Shown one piece after another: positions 7,304-16,710 of a stretch of DNA of 64,000 nt. The stretch comes from an uncultured Butyricimonas sp. (GTDB taxonomy: Bacteria > Bacteroidota > Bacteroidia > Bacteroidales > Marinifilaceae), in NCBI GenBank assembly GCA_944321845.1, contig CALUMT010000017.1, positions 58,927-122,926 on the forward strand. The letters run 5' to 3'. Numbering within the stretch: the stretch's first letter is position 1; every line of letters begins with the position of its first letter. The notes under the pieces were generated by a model, which was not told where the DNA came from, did not search any database, and saw only the letters and a list, made by a program, of their open reading frames with translations. The translations under genes and the position numbers were made by a program.

Positions 7304-9361
7304 TTATTTCTCGATGCGGATACGGGCATCCACGGCAACCACGTTGTCCTTGTTCCCCAACAGCGGGTTCAAGTCCATCTCGAAGATTTCCGGGGCCACT
7401 TTCACGAGAGCCGATACCCGGGCAACAGCCTCGGCGAATTTCTGCTCGTTCACGGGTTCCTGTCCGCGGATTCCCTGGATGATCTTGTAGGATTTCAGTT
7501 CCTTGATCATGCCCAATGCCTCAGCCTGTGACATGGGAGCCAAACCAGCCTTGACATCCTTTAATACCTCGATAAAGATACCGCCTAAACCACAAAGTAC
7601 CATGTGGCCGAACTTGTCATCCCGTTTGGCCCCGATGAATACCTGCGTACCGCTCAATTGCTGAGCCAGCATGATAGCGTAAGTATCCTTGATCTGCATC
7701 ATGCGACGGAATTCGCGGCGAACGGTTTCCTCATCCCGCACGTCAAGCACGACACCGCCCACGTCGGACTTGTGGATAGGTCCTACCACTTTCATCACGA
7801 GCGGGAAGCCGATTTCCTTGGCCATACGCACGATTTCCTCTTCCTTGTCGGAAACACCTTCCTTGGCACGAGCCACTCCGGCGGCATCCAACAAGGCATG
7901 TATTTGGTCGGGTGACAGATAACCGTTAGCGGCATTGTCCACCACCTCACGTATTTTCTTCACGTCCATATCCGGCATTTCGATATGCTCGGGTTGTGGA
8001 GCGGGAGTCTTGAACACCTTGCACAAGGCGTTACCGAACAGCACCTCATCCGGGAAGTATACACGGCCTTTACCCACGAATTCATCAATTTCCGGTTTCA
8101 CGATCTTGGAAGACGGGAAAATCGGGAAGATGGGCTTATGGCTGGTTTTCATTTTTTCATCCAACACCCGGTAAACGTCGAAGACGGGGAACAAGCCCGG
8201 GCTACCGAAGATGACGGCAATCCCGTCAATACCCTCGAAATTCTTGTCGCAGGCATCAAGCACGTGTCCCAATTGCTCGGCCGTACCCGTGGCCAGGAAG
8301 TCAATGGGGTTACCCACGGATGAACCCGGGAACAATTTAGCCAATAGCTCTTGAGCTTTCTCGCCCTCGATATGCGGCACGTCCATTCCCCCGTTGGAAA
8401 GGGCATCGGTCAACATCACGGCAGGCCCTCCGGCATGAGTCACGACGGCCATATTCTTGCCTTTCATGGCAGGATGCATGAAGATTCCGGCCACGGTCAT
8501 CAATTCATCACGACCCTGGCAACGCACGATACCGGCCTTGCGGAACAATGCCTCAACGGCAACATCCGAGCTGGCCAAGGCTCCCGTGTGAGAAGAGGCA
8601 GCACGGCTACCGGCAGCGGAGCCACCAGATTTCACGGCAGCGATACGACATCCCTTGCGAATCAGGGAAGAGGCATGCTTCAACAGTTTATCAGGATTAT
8701 CTATGCTCTCCACGTAAAGCAATTTCACGCGGGAACTCTTCTCCGGGTCAAAGGACTCATCCAGGTATTCCAACACGTCCTCTACGCCGAGTTGGGCGGA
8801 GTTTCCCACGGAATACATGCTGTTGAACTTGATACCTTTCTGCATCCCGGAATCCATGATAAATAGAGCAGTAGCACCGGATCCGGAAATCAAATCCACA
8901 CCCTTGGGATCAAGTGCCGGAATCGGTTGTGTAAATACCCCGCTAAAATGGTTGTTCAGCATCCCGATGCAATTCGGACCGATAAGCGAACCGCCCACGG
9001 CGTTGATCGTGTCCACGATTTGCCGTTCCAATTTAGCTCCCGCTTCATTTTCCTCGTGGAAACCAGCCGAGAGAATGATGAATCCCCGGGTATGTTTTTC
9101 TTTCGCCAATACTTCCACGGCGGCAGGACAGAATTTGGCTGCAATGGCCAGCACGGCACAATCCACGTCCGGCAAATCCTTCACGTCCCGGTAAGATTTA
9201 ATCCCCTGAACCTCGTCCATCTTGGGATTCACCACGTATAAATCTCCTTTGAAATTTCCGTCCTGCAAGTTATGCAATACGGTACCACCCGGTTTATGCA
9301 GGTCATCGGAACCTCCGACTACCACGATACTTTTCGGGTTGATTAACTGTTCTACTATCAT
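7304..9361 (-). CDS. Acetate/acyl-CoA synthetase, ADP-forming (alpha-beta fusion)
   Basis: 685 residues. The N-terminal half has a CoA-binding Rossmann domain (PKSIVVVGGSDDLHKPGG) and succinyl-CoA ligase-like domains with SGSGATALFIMD and the phospho-histidine segment SSHTGALASSD. The C-terminal third is an ATP-grasp domain (GFPLVMKVVGPIHKSDVGGVVLDV, ending in MDLNPLL). This order matches ADP-forming acetyl-CoA synthetases, which turn acyl-CoA, ADP and phosphate into acid, CoA and ATP, thus conserving energy during fermentation. Acetate versus branched-chain or aryl acids cannot be decided from sequence. A terminator of the neighbouring fbp gene lies 30 bases upstream, so it needs its own promoter; none is clear. 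Confidence 0.88.
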   Translation of the reverse strand: MIVEQLINPKSIVVVGGSDDLHKPGGTVLHNLQDGNFKGDLYVVNPKMDEVQGIKSYRDVKDLPDVDCAVLAIAAKFCPAAVEVLAKEKHTRGFIILSAGFHEENEAGAKLERQIVDTINAVGGSLIGPNCIGMLNNHFSGVFTQPIPALDPKGVDLISGSGATALFIMDSGMQKGIKFNSMYSVGNSAQLGVEDVLEYLDESFDPEKSSRVKLLYVESIDNPDKLLKHASSLIRKGCRIAAVKSGGSAAGSRAASSHTGALASSDVAVEALFRKAGIVRCQGRDELMTVAGIFMHPAMKGKNMAVVTHAGGPAVMLTDALSNGGMDVPHIEGEKAQELLAKLFPGSSVGNPIDFLATGTAEQLGHVLDACDKNFEGIDGIAVIFGSPGLFPVFDVYRVLDEKMKTSHKPIFPIFPSSKIVKPEIDEFVGKGRVYFPDEVLFGNALCKVFKTPAPQPEHIEMPDMDVKKIREVVDNAANGYLSPDQIHALLDAAGVARAKEGVSDKEEEIVRMAKEIGFPLVMKVVGPIHKSDVGGVVLDVRDEETVRREFRRMMQIKDTYAIMLAQQLSGTQVFIGAKRDDKFGHMVLCGLGGIFIEVLKDVKAGLAPMSQAEALGMIKELKSYKIIQGIRGQEPVNEQKFAEAVARVSALVKVAPEIFEMDLNPLLGNKDNVVAVDARIRIEK

Positions 9362-9386
9362 AAATTCAATATTTATATAATTTCTT

Positions 9387-9428
9387 AAAAAGCGAATAGA
9401 TGGTCATTATGCTGGCCATCTATTCGCT
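9387..9428 (-). terminator. Terminator of fbp
   Basis: A perfect 13-bp stem (9391-9403 with 9416-9428) followed on the minus strand by TTTTAAG. It starts 13 bases past the fbp stop. Confidence 0.85.
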
Positions 9429-9440
9429 CCCGTGTATATT

Positions 9441-10460
9441 TTAGATATGCTTAAAAAAATCCAGGAATTCCTGCACCTTCTGCACCATGTTCTTGGAACC
9501 CGTGTAGAAAGGCACACGCTGGTGCAAAGCCTCCGGCTGTATTTCCAGAATCCGCTTTTCCCCGTCAAAAGCCAAACCACCGGATTGCTCGGCGATGAAA
9601 GCGATAGGGTTGCACTCGTACAACAATCTCAATTTACCCGTGGGATGAGAACTGGTTTCCGGGTAAAGGAATACCCCACCCTTCAACATGTTCCGATGGA
9701 AATCCGCAACAAGAGAACCGATATACCGGGAAGTGAAGGGGCGCTTGGTTGCCTCGTCTTTTTCCTGGCAATATTTGATGAACTTCTTCACTCCAACCGG
9801 GAAGTTCACGTAATTTCCCTCGTTGATGGAATAAATCTTACCATTTTCCGGGGTCTGCATATTCGGGTGCGACAAGCAGAATTCCCCGATAGAGGTGTCA
9901 AGCGTGAATCCGTTCACCCCGTTACCGGACGTGTACACCAGCATGGTTGATGAACCGTAAATCACGTAACCGGCAGCCACCTGCTCCGTTCCCGGCTGCA
10001 GGAAGTCCTCGATCATCGGAGGCTCGCCGATATTGGATTTCCGCTTGTAAATGGAAAATATAGTTCCCACGGACACGTTCACGTCAATATTAGAGGAACC
10101 ATCCAGCGGGTCCATACAAATAATATATTTACCATCTTTACAGAGTCCTTCCTCAAAAACGACTATATCCTGATTTTCTTCTGTAGCCACGCCACAACAT
10201 TCCCCACTTGCTCTCAACTCATCCATGAAAGTTTTGTCAGCATAAACATCCAATTTCTGCTGATCCTCTCCCTGGACATTGATTGAACCAACTTTTCCCA
10301 AGATATCCACCAATCCGGCTTTATTTACCTCTCGGTGAACTTTTTTGGCAGCAATTCCAATGTGATGCAACAATCTGGAAAACTCTCCCGTTGCTCCCGG
10401 GATCTCTGCTTGCCTCTCAATAATAAATTGATTTAAGGTTGTAACTTTATGCATTATCAT
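9441..10460 (-). CDS. fbp: Fructose-1,6-bisphosphatase, class I
   Basis: 339 residues, the normal length. Metal-binding and phosphatase motifs are in order: GVATEENQD near residue 95, [23 protein letters not shown] (the DPLDGS metal site), [16 protein letters not shown] and the substrate-binding [20 protein letters not shown] near the end. It removes the 1-phosphate from fructose 1,6-bisphosphate in gluconeogenesis, in the cytoplasm. Two in-frame ATG codons lie at 10460 and 10454; either could start translation. It is monocistronic, ending in the strong terminator at 9387-9428. Confidence 0.95.
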   Translation of the reverse strand: MIMHKVTTLNQFIIERQAEIPGATGEFSRLLHHIGIAAKKVHREVNKAGLVDILGKVGSINVQGEDQQKLDVYADKTFMDELRASGECCGVATEENQDIVVFEEGLCKDGKYIICMDPLDGSSNIDVNVSVGTIFSIYKRKSNIGEPPMIEDFLQPGTEQVAAGYVIYGSSTMLVYTSGNGVNGFTLDTSIGEFCLSHPNMQTPENGKIYSINEGNYVNFPVGVKKFIKYCQEKDEATKRPFTSRYIGSLVADFHRNMLKGGVFLYPETSSHPTGKLRLLYECNPIAFIAEQSGGLAFDGEKRILEIQPEALHQRVPFYTGSKNMVQKVQEFLDFFKHI

Positions 10461-10541
10461 GATGTCGTGTTTTAATTTCTCGCGAATATAAGGTTATAAT
10501 CTTTAAATTAAAAGGTTTGCACCGTTTATTCCTCGTTCATG

Positions 10542-12329
10542 TTAAAAGGCCTTTACCAAACGGAGATGTACCGTCAATACATCTTTAGGTCCTCCTTTTA
10601 CCTTACTCACAACATTTTCAGTTGTAAATACTATCATTTCTCCTGGAGTTGCCTCACTATTATATGATTTATATTCCGTCGATGTCATATAAGAATAAGT
10701 ACTTACAGTTTCAACAATCTCGTCCCCTTCATTAGCCAGAATGGTTTGATTTAACTTCTCTCTATTCACCAGGATTTGAATCATTTCATTACATGCCGGC
10801 ACATACCAATCAACCTTTTCTTTCAATGCATTATACAAAGGATAACTTTCCGGCTTCTCTCCATTTTCCAGAATAAAGGTTTTCATGGCAAGCCAATTTT
10901 TTGCTCCGTCATTCTTGTCCGACATACCCATTAATTCTTTATACCCCTTTACAGTTTTACCCTGAGTCCATGCCGTTTTTGGGAAAGCCTTATCCGCCAC
11001 AATCCTCCCCCGATAAGCATTGATTCCCTCTTGATTTGTCTCGAACATTCCAGTTCCTTCGTCGAATCCCGTAACCTCTCCGACCACAAAGACCGTCCCT
11101 TCACCCCAACTGTCTCCGATTTCAAGAGGACGAACGGATACCTTATCCCGTCCATTGCCTTTCAATTCCAAATTATCAAAATAATAATCAAACTCCTCTC
11201 CCGTCGAGGTATAGAAATGAGCCCGTTCCAACATAGCCGTTCCATCCACCACCAATCGCGGGAACATGAATTTCATCTGGTTCTCACTTACAGCAACTCC
11301 CATGACCGAGGTCGTTGAAAAATACAGGTCTGCTTTCTCGATAGTAACCCCCTCCGCAACATCCGTCAAAGCGACAGCAACTTCCTCTCCATGCGCGATC
11401 GTGATACTCTCCGCCGGGAGGTCTTTCCAATCCTCTACCTTCAACGCCAACTGTACTTCCTTTGGCGACAAACCGGCATATCGGTTCAGGCATACCTTGT
11501 AATTATACTGCTTACCCGACTCAAATACAATTCCCTCCGACGGGGCATTATAAACAAACTCTTCCGCCCCGACTTTAAAATAAAAAACAGGATTCCCCCC
11601 TGCTACCGATTGCGGTATCACGATTGCGGTAACTCCCGTACTTACATCGTCCGGAATCCAAGCCGACACCTTATCCGACGTTTCCCCGGGGGTCAATGCT
11701 CCTGTCTGCACATTAAAATACCCATCCATCACCAGATTCCGGATTTCGACCGCTTCCAATGTCTCCAAATCTACTTCCGAAGGCGTATCCGTGGTTATCG
11801 TGAATTTCACACGAGCAAATTGATGCCTGAACACCAGATTTATCGCCTCTTCCTGGCTCTGGTATCCATCAGCAGCCTTGGCATAAAGGAAATCCGAAGC
11901 CAGTTCCGCATCCGCTACATGCTGGTCCGCCCTAACCTCCACCGCAACACGGGTCACATCTTCCTGCTGCTCCGTCACTCCTTTCAGATAAAAGGCATAA
12001 AGGTCTATCGGCATCTCGGGATAAAGATGCTCCCCACCATCAGCGAATTGCAAGGTAAAACCGTCCGAACAACTCATCTCGTTAAAATGCCCGGCCTCGG
12101 GCAATGCCGGAGTCTCCGCGTTAGTTCGCTCGGCGATGTACAGATGCACCACATCTCCCGCCGTCATTCCCGCGTAACCACTTCGAGAAACCTCATTCAA
12201 CTGATTTACACTGTAATTAATCACAATCTCCCGCTGACCGGGGAAATTTGTTCTTTCTGAATCATGTTTGCAACCGCCTAAAAACAAGGACATAACCATC
12301 CCGGACAAAACGCATGATTTAATTCTCAT
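10542..12329 (-). CDS. Fimbrillin-like (Mfa-like) lipoprotein
   Basis: 595 residues from the ATG at 12329, which puts the lipoprotein signal (MRIKSCVLSGMVMSLFLGGC) in place; an upstream start at 12353 adds eight residues and is less likely. After the Cys come features of fimbrillin-family proteins: INYSVNQLNEVSRSGYAG, LYAFYLKG, then LVFRHQFARVKFTI, a hallmark of the Mfa-like/fimbrillin fold, and IVIPQSVAGGNPVFYFKV. The C-terminal 250 residues carry extra domains (FVVGEVTGFDEGTG; WYVPACNEMIQIL) resembling the FISUMP/major-paralogous C-terminus in surface proteins. A role as pilus tip or adhesin is inference. A hairpin lies 27 bases before the start. Confidence 0.75.
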   Translation of the reverse strand: MRIKSCVLSGMVMSLFLGGCKHDSERTNFPGQREIVINYSVNQLNEVSRSGYAGMTAGDVVHLYIAERTNAETPALPEAGHFNEMSCSDGFTLQFADGGEHLYPEMPIDLYAFYLKGVTEQQEDVTRVAVEVRADQHVADAELASDFLYAKAADGYQSQEEAINLVFRHQFARVKFTITTDTPSEVDLETLEAVEIRNLVMDGYFNVQTGALTPGETSDKVSAWIPDDVSTGVTAIVIPQSVAGGNPVFYFKVGAEEFVYNAPSEGIVFESGKQYNYKVCLNRYAGLSPKEVQLALKVEDWKDLPAESITIAHGEEVAVALTDVAEGVTIEKADLYFSTTSVMGVAVSENQMKFMFPRLVVDGTAMLERAHFYTSTGEEFDYYFDNLELKGNGRDKVSVRPLEIGDSWGEGTVFVVGEVTGFDEGTGMFETNQEGINAYRGRIVADKAFPKTAWTQGKTVKGYKELMGMSDKNDGAKNWLAMKTFILENGEKPESYPLYNALKEKVDWYVPACNEMIQILVNREKLNQTILANEGDEIVETVSTYSYMTSTEYKSYNSEATPGEMIVFTTENVVSKVKGGPKDVLTVHLRLVKAF

Positions 12330-12355
12330 AAATTTGATATTAAAATAAAACAATA

Positions 12356-12373
12356 CCCATTCTCCCGAATGGG
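12356..12373 (-). promoter_or_regulatory. Leader hairpin before the fimbrillin-like gene
   Basis: CCCATTC (12356-12362) pairs with GAATGGG (12367-12373) with a 4-base loop, 27 bases upstream of the ATG at 12329. It could modulate translation or mRNA stability; no known riboswitch pattern is seen. Confidence 0.3.
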
Positions 12374-12494
12374 AAAAAACTCTCTCTTTCGATAAAAACG
12401 GACTTTTCCAGCGTAATGAATTTCAACCCGAATCTTATCTCGTGGTAAAAATAGAAAATTTCTTCTAAAAAACAAACAAAAGACCGACTATCTT

Positions 12495-12534
12495 TAAAAA
12501 AGAATAGCGATCTCCTGCTGGAAGACCGCTATTC
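12495..12534 (-). terminator. Terminator of trxA
   Basis: GAATAGCG (12502-12509) pairs with CGCTATTC (12527-12534); on the minus strand TTCTTTTTT follows. It lies just after the thioredoxin stop at 12553. Confidence 0.8.
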
Positions 12535-12552
12535 CCAAACTCTTTTCAAGGA

Positions 12553-12870
12553 TTAAAGTAAAGCATTCACTTTATTTACCAAAGTAGTCTTGGGCACAGC
12601 ACCAACTTGCTTGTCGGCAACCTCTCCGTTCTTGAAGAACAGGATAGTCGGGATATTACGAATACCGAACTTGGCAGCCGTTCCGGCAGCCTCATCCACG
12701 TTTACTTTAGCAACTGTGATTTTGCCCTCGTATTCTTTTGCCACTTCTTCCACGATAGGCAACATCATTTTACAAGGTCCACACCATTCTGCCCAGAAAT
12801 CCACTAATACCGGATGTCCTGCTTTCAATACAACTTCTTCGAAGTTTGAATCATTTACTGCAATAGCCAT
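12553..12870 (-). CDS. trxA: Thioredoxin
   Basis: 105 residues with the active site W29-C30-G-P-C33-K and the conserved cis-proline region IRNIPTILFFKNGE. No signal peptide, so it acts in the cytoplasm reducing protein disulfides. Length and motif are those of classical thioredoxin 1. It sits 51 bases downstream of dnaE on the same strand, with no terminator seen between them, so it may be partly cotranscribed with dnaE. Its own terminator follows. Confidence 0.93.
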   Translation of the reverse strand: MAIAVNDSNFEEVVLKAGHPVLVDFWAEWCGPCKMMLPIVEEVAKEYEGKITVAKVNVDEAAGTAAKFGIRNIPTILFFKNGEVADKQVGAVPKTTLVNKVNALL

Positions 12871-12921
12871 AATCTCTTATTTTTAGTTTATAATTTTCTT
12901 ATTCGAATTAGCACGGCGAAG

Positions 12922-15900
12922 TTAATTAATTTTCATTTTAATCGCATCATTATCCTCGAAATATTCATACAATTCTCTAGAACGTCCTATTTTACAAGTC
13001 CTTGAAAACATTTTTACCCGGTGGCCTTGATCATCGAACAAAACGAAGTTCAAGGGAAGTTCTCCCTCTTCTCCGTTCAGCAGATTATGCAACTCCGCCA
13101 CCGTTTCATGGGTCAGTCTTGCCACATCCACCTGCAAGGTTATAGCCTTGATCAAGTGCTTCCCTATCTCGCTCAACAAGTCCATGCTTACCACGTTAAA
13201 GGACACATCCCCTGCGTCCCGCCATTTCTTACCCACTTTCCCTCGCACGTAAATAGCGGTTTCCTCGATAAAATAATTCCGGTACTTGATATAATCCTCC
13301 CCGAAGAAGGGCAATTCGTAACTTCCCGTGAAATCCTCTATCGTCAAAATACCGTAATCATTGCCTTTCTTCGTCTTACCGATTTTCATCGCGGTAATGA
13401 TTCCGGCAATCGTAACCTCTTTGTCCTTATACCCGGCCAGATTCGCCGCCAAATCCTCCAACGGGGTACACATGGCATTAATCTCCAGTCGATAAGAATC
13501 CAACGGATGCGATGTCAGGTAGATTCCTATCAACTCCTTCTCCTTTCGGGCCTTTTCCACGTCAGTCCACGGCTCTCGGAGCGGGATAGCCGGCTTTTTC
13601 ACCTCGAACCCATCCATTCCCCCGAACAGCGACATCTGCATCTTCTGGCTGTCCTCCTGTTTCCGCTGACCGTAAGTCACCAGGTTATCCAGCAACTTCG
13701 GTTGCCCGTCCGGGGCCACGAGATATTGCGAACGCTCCAACCCGAAACTGTCCAATCCCCCGGCAGCCACCAGATTCTCAAGCGTCTTCTTGTTCACGGT
13801 CCGATAATCCAGTCGCTCGAAAAAGTCAAACACATCCTTATACAACCCGTTCTTCTCTCGATCCTGCACGATGGAATTCACCGCCGCTTCACCAACACCC
13901 TTAATGGCTGCCATTCCAAAACGGATATCACCCTTATGATTGACCGTAAAGTCATTGTCCGACTCGTTTACATCAGGCGCCAACACTTTCAATCCCATTC
14001 GCTTACACTCGTCCATAAATGTCGTCACCTTCGTGATATCAGACAGGTTGCAACTCAAGTTGGCCGCCATGAACTCCGAGGGATAATGCGCCTTCAGGTA
14101 ACCGGTCTGGTAAGCGATATAAGCGTAACAAACCGAATGCGACTTGTTGAACGCGTAAGAGGCAAAGGCCTCCCAGTCCCCCCAGATTTTATTCACCAGC
14201 TCGTTCACATCCTTATTCTGCTCCTTGCATCCCTTCACGAACTCCGGGTTATTGTTGCATCCCTCGATAAACTGCGTCTTCAAGGCATTCATCGTGTCGA
14301 TTTGCTTCTTACCCATCGCCTTCCGGAGAGTATCCGACATACCCCGGGTGAAATTACCCAACGCCCGGGACTGCAACATCACCTGCTCCTGGTAAACCGT
14401 GATTCCATACGTGTTCTTCAGGTAAGGTTCCATCATCGGGTGATCGTACACGATAGGCGCCTCCCCGTGCTTACGCTTGATGAAATCCGGGATATACTCC
14501 ATAGGCCCTGGTCGATACAAGGCATTCATCGCCACCAAGTCCTCGAAACGGTTCGGCTGCAAAGCCCGCAAATGCTTCTTCATACCCGGCGACTCGAACT
14601 GGAACAAGCCCGTCGTCTCTCCCCGGGAAAAAAGCTCGAACGTCGCCGTGTCATCCAGCGGGATGGCATCCACGTCCAGCGTCTCGTGCCGGGACTTCTT
14701 GATATTCTCCAGGCACGTCTTTATGATAGATAGGGTACGCAACCCCAAAAAGTCCATTTTTATCAACCCGATAGGCTCCACGAAGTGACCGTCATACTGC
14801 GTCGTCATCAGGCTCTCACCCTCCGTCGGCATAATCGGGATATGATCCGTCAACGGGTCCCGGCTGATCAGGATACCGCAGGCATGCACACCCGTCTGCC
14901 GCACGGACCCCTCCAGCACCTCGGCCAATTGCAGTGTCTTTGCCACCAACGGATTCGAGGAATGCTTCTCCGTCTCCAGATCCGGATTATCTTTGTAGGC
15001 CTTCTTCAACGTCATCTTCGGGGCCTCCGGCACCATCTTCGCCAACCGGTTTGCCTCCGACAAATCCAGTTTCAACACCCGCGCCACGTCCTTAATGGCC
15101 ATCTTCGCCGCCATACTACCGAACGTCACGATATGCGCCACCTTATCCGCCCCATACTTCTGGGTCACCCACTCCAGCACCCGCTGCCGACCGTCATCAT
15201 CAAAGTCCACGTCAATATCAGGCAACGAGATACGGTCCGGGTTCAGGAACCGCTCGAACAGCAAATCATACTTTACCGGGTCAATATTCGTGATACCCAG
15301 ACAATAGGCCACTGCACTTCCCGCCGCAGAACCACGTCCCGGCCCCACGATAACCCCCATATCCCGGGCCGCCTGGATAAAATCCTGCACGATCAGGAAA
15401 TACCCCGGGAAACCCATCGTCTTCATGATATGCAACTCGAACGTGATACGCTCCACGATTTCCTGCGGTGGATTCTCCCCGTAACGCCGCTTCATTCCCT
15501 TCAAGGCCAACTCCTTCAGGTAATCCGCCTCCAGCTTGATACGGTACAGTCGGTCAATTCCCCCCAGCTTCTTCACCTTCTTCTCCGCCTCTTCCTGGGT
15601 CAGCACCACCTCTCCCTTCTCGTTTCGGGTAAACTCGTTAAACAAATCTTCCGGAGTAAAACGCTTCCGGTATTCCTCCTCCGTACCCAACTCCGGGGGA
15701 ATCGGGAACACCGGCATCAAGGGATCGGAATCCAACTTGTAGTCCTCCACCTTATCCGTTATCTCCTGGGTATTCTCCAGCACCTCCGGGATATCGGCAA
15801 ACAACGCCTCCATCTCCGCCGTCGTCTTGAACCACTCCTGCCGGGTATATCGCATCCGGTTCGGGTCATCCAAATCCTTCTGCGTGTTCAGGCAAATCAA

Positions 15901-16584
15901 CAAATCATGCGCCTCGGCATCCTCCGCGTTCAGGAAATGCACGTCATTCGTGGCAATCACCTTAATCCCCAGCTTCTTCCCCATGCGCAGGATTTCCGCG
16001 TTACACTTCACCTGATTATCGTACACCTCCCGCCGTTCCTTCTCTGCCTCCGCCGGGTGACGCATCACCTCCAGGTAATAATCCTCCCCGAATATCCCCT
16101 TGTACCACATGGCCGCAGCCTCCGCCCCTTCAATATTTCCCGCCATAATTTTCTGGCAAATCTCCCCTCCCAAGCAAGCCGACGACACGATCAACCCCTC
16201 GCTATGCTTTTCCAGCAACGCCTTATCAATACGCGGCCGATAATAATACCCGTCCACGTAAGCCACGGAACACAGCTTCACCAGATTCAGGTACCCCTTC
16301 ATATTCTTCGCCAGAATAATCAGGTGCTCCCCCGAGCGGTCCACCTGCTCCTTCTTATTATAAAGCGACACCCGGGCCACGTAAGCCTCCACCCCCAGAA
16401 TCGGTTTAATCCCCTTCTTCCGACACGTGTCATAAAACAACTTAATCCCGAACATATTCCCGTGATCCGTCAACGCCAGCGCCGGCATCCCGTCCGCCAC
16501 CGCCTTATCAATCAACCCCGGAACGCTCGCCGCCCCATCCAGTATCGAATACTGGGAATGCACATGAAAATGCGTGAATGCCAT
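12922..16584 (-). CDS. dnaE: DNA polymerase III subunit alpha
   Basis: 1220 residues. The N-terminal PHP domain (THFHVHSQYSILDGAASV, ALTDHGNMFG) is followed by the polymerase core with GPGRGSAAGSAVAYCLGI and the catalytic-acid segment LPDIDVDFDDDGR. Next come the fingers segment (YGITVYQEQVMLQ), a helix-hairpin-helix region (AAIKGVGEAAV) and a C-terminal OB-fold (KEVTIAGIITAMKIGKTKKG). It is the replicative polymerase of the chromosome. The start is the ATG at 16584, with a TACTTTTG promoter box 39 bases upstream. Length is within the usual range for Bacteroidetes DnaE1. Confidence 0.96.
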   Translation of the reverse strand: MAFTHFHVHSQYSILDGAASVPGLIDKAVADGMPALALTDHGNMFGIKLFYDTCRKKGIKPILGVEAYVARVSLYNKKEQVDRSGEHLIILAKNMKGYLNLVKLCSVAYVDGYYYRPRIDKALLEKHSEGLIVSSACLGGEICQKIMAGNIEGAEAAAMWYKGIFGEDYYLEVMRHPAEAEKERREVYDNQVKCNAEILRMGKKLGIKVIATNDVHFLNAEDAEAHDLLICLNTQKDLDDPNRMRYTRQEWFKTTAEMEALFADIPEVLENTQEITDKVEDYKLDSDPLMPVFPIPPELGTEEEYRKRFTPEDLFNEFTRNEKGEVVLTQEEAEKKVKKLGGIDRLYRIKLEADYLKELALKGMKRRYGENPPQEIVERITFELHIMKTMGFPGYFLIVQDFIQAARDMGVIVGPGRGSAAGSAVAYCLGITNIDPVKYDLLFERFLNPDRISLPDIDVDFDDDGRQRVLEWVTQKYGADKVAHIVTFGSMAAKMAIKDVARVLKLDLSEANRLAKMVPEAPKMTLKKAYKDNPDLETEKHSSNPLVAKTLQLAEVLEGSVRQTGVHACGILISRDPLTDHIPIMPTEGESLMTTQYDGHFVEPIGLIKMDFLGLRTLSIIKTCLENIKKSRHETLDVDAIPLDDTATFELFSRGETTGLFQFESPGMKKHLRALQPNRFEDLVAMNALYRPGPMEYIPDFIKRKHGEAPIVYDHPMMEPYLKNTYGITVYQEQVMLQSRALGNFTRGMSDTLRKAMGKKQIDTMNALKTQFIEGCNNNPEFVKGCKEQNKDVNELVNKIWGDWEAFASYAFNKSHSVCYAYIAYQTGYLKAHYPSEFMAANLSCNLSDITKVTTFMDECKRMGLKVLAPDVNESDNDFTVNHKGDIRFGMAAIKGVGEAAVNSIVQDREKNGLYKDVFDFFERLDYRTVNKKTLENLVAAGGLDSFGLERSQYLVAPDGQPKLLDNLVTYGQRKQEDSQKMQMSLFGGMDGFEVKKPAIPLREPWTDVEKARKEKELIGIYLTSHPLDSYRLEINAMCTPLEDLAANLAGYKDKEVTIAGIITAMKIGKTKKGNDYGILTIEDFTGSYELPFFGEDYIKYRNYFIEETAIYVRGKVGKKWRDAGDVSFNVVSMDLLSEIGKHLIKAITLQVDVARLTHETVAELHNLLNGEEGELPLNFVLFDDQGHRVKMFSRTCKIGRSRELYEYFEDNDAIKMKIN

Positions 16585-16622
16585 ACTCTTATCTTTGAAT
16601 CATTAATATCGACTATCAATTA

Positions 16623-16630
16623 CAAAAGTA
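16623..16630 (-). promoter_or_regulatory. -7 promoter box for dnaE
   Basis: The complement reads TACTTTTG (TAnnTTTG consensus), 39 bases upstream of the dnaE ATG. The -33 element is not clear. Confidence 0.45.
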
Positions 16631-16652
16631 CACCATATTCCCCAAAAACACG

Positions 16653-16685
16653 AAGAGACTGACCTAATATTTAAGCCAGTCTCTT
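16653..16685 (-). terminator. Terminator at the end of the protease/SusCD operon
   Basis: AAGAGACTG (16653-16661) pairs with CAGTCTCTT (16677-16685), 26 bases past the stop of the TlpA-like gene. A T-rich stretch (CGTGTTTTT) follows on the minus strand. Confidence 0.6.
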
Positions 16686-16710
16686 TTCAATATAATTTCA
16701 CAACACTCTC

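Noticed and set aside
13021-14733. Long plus-strand frames opposite dnaE (also 14785-16662)
   Set aside because: Open because of dnaE codon bias; compositions are His/Arg/Leu rich without domains. dnaE itself is certain.
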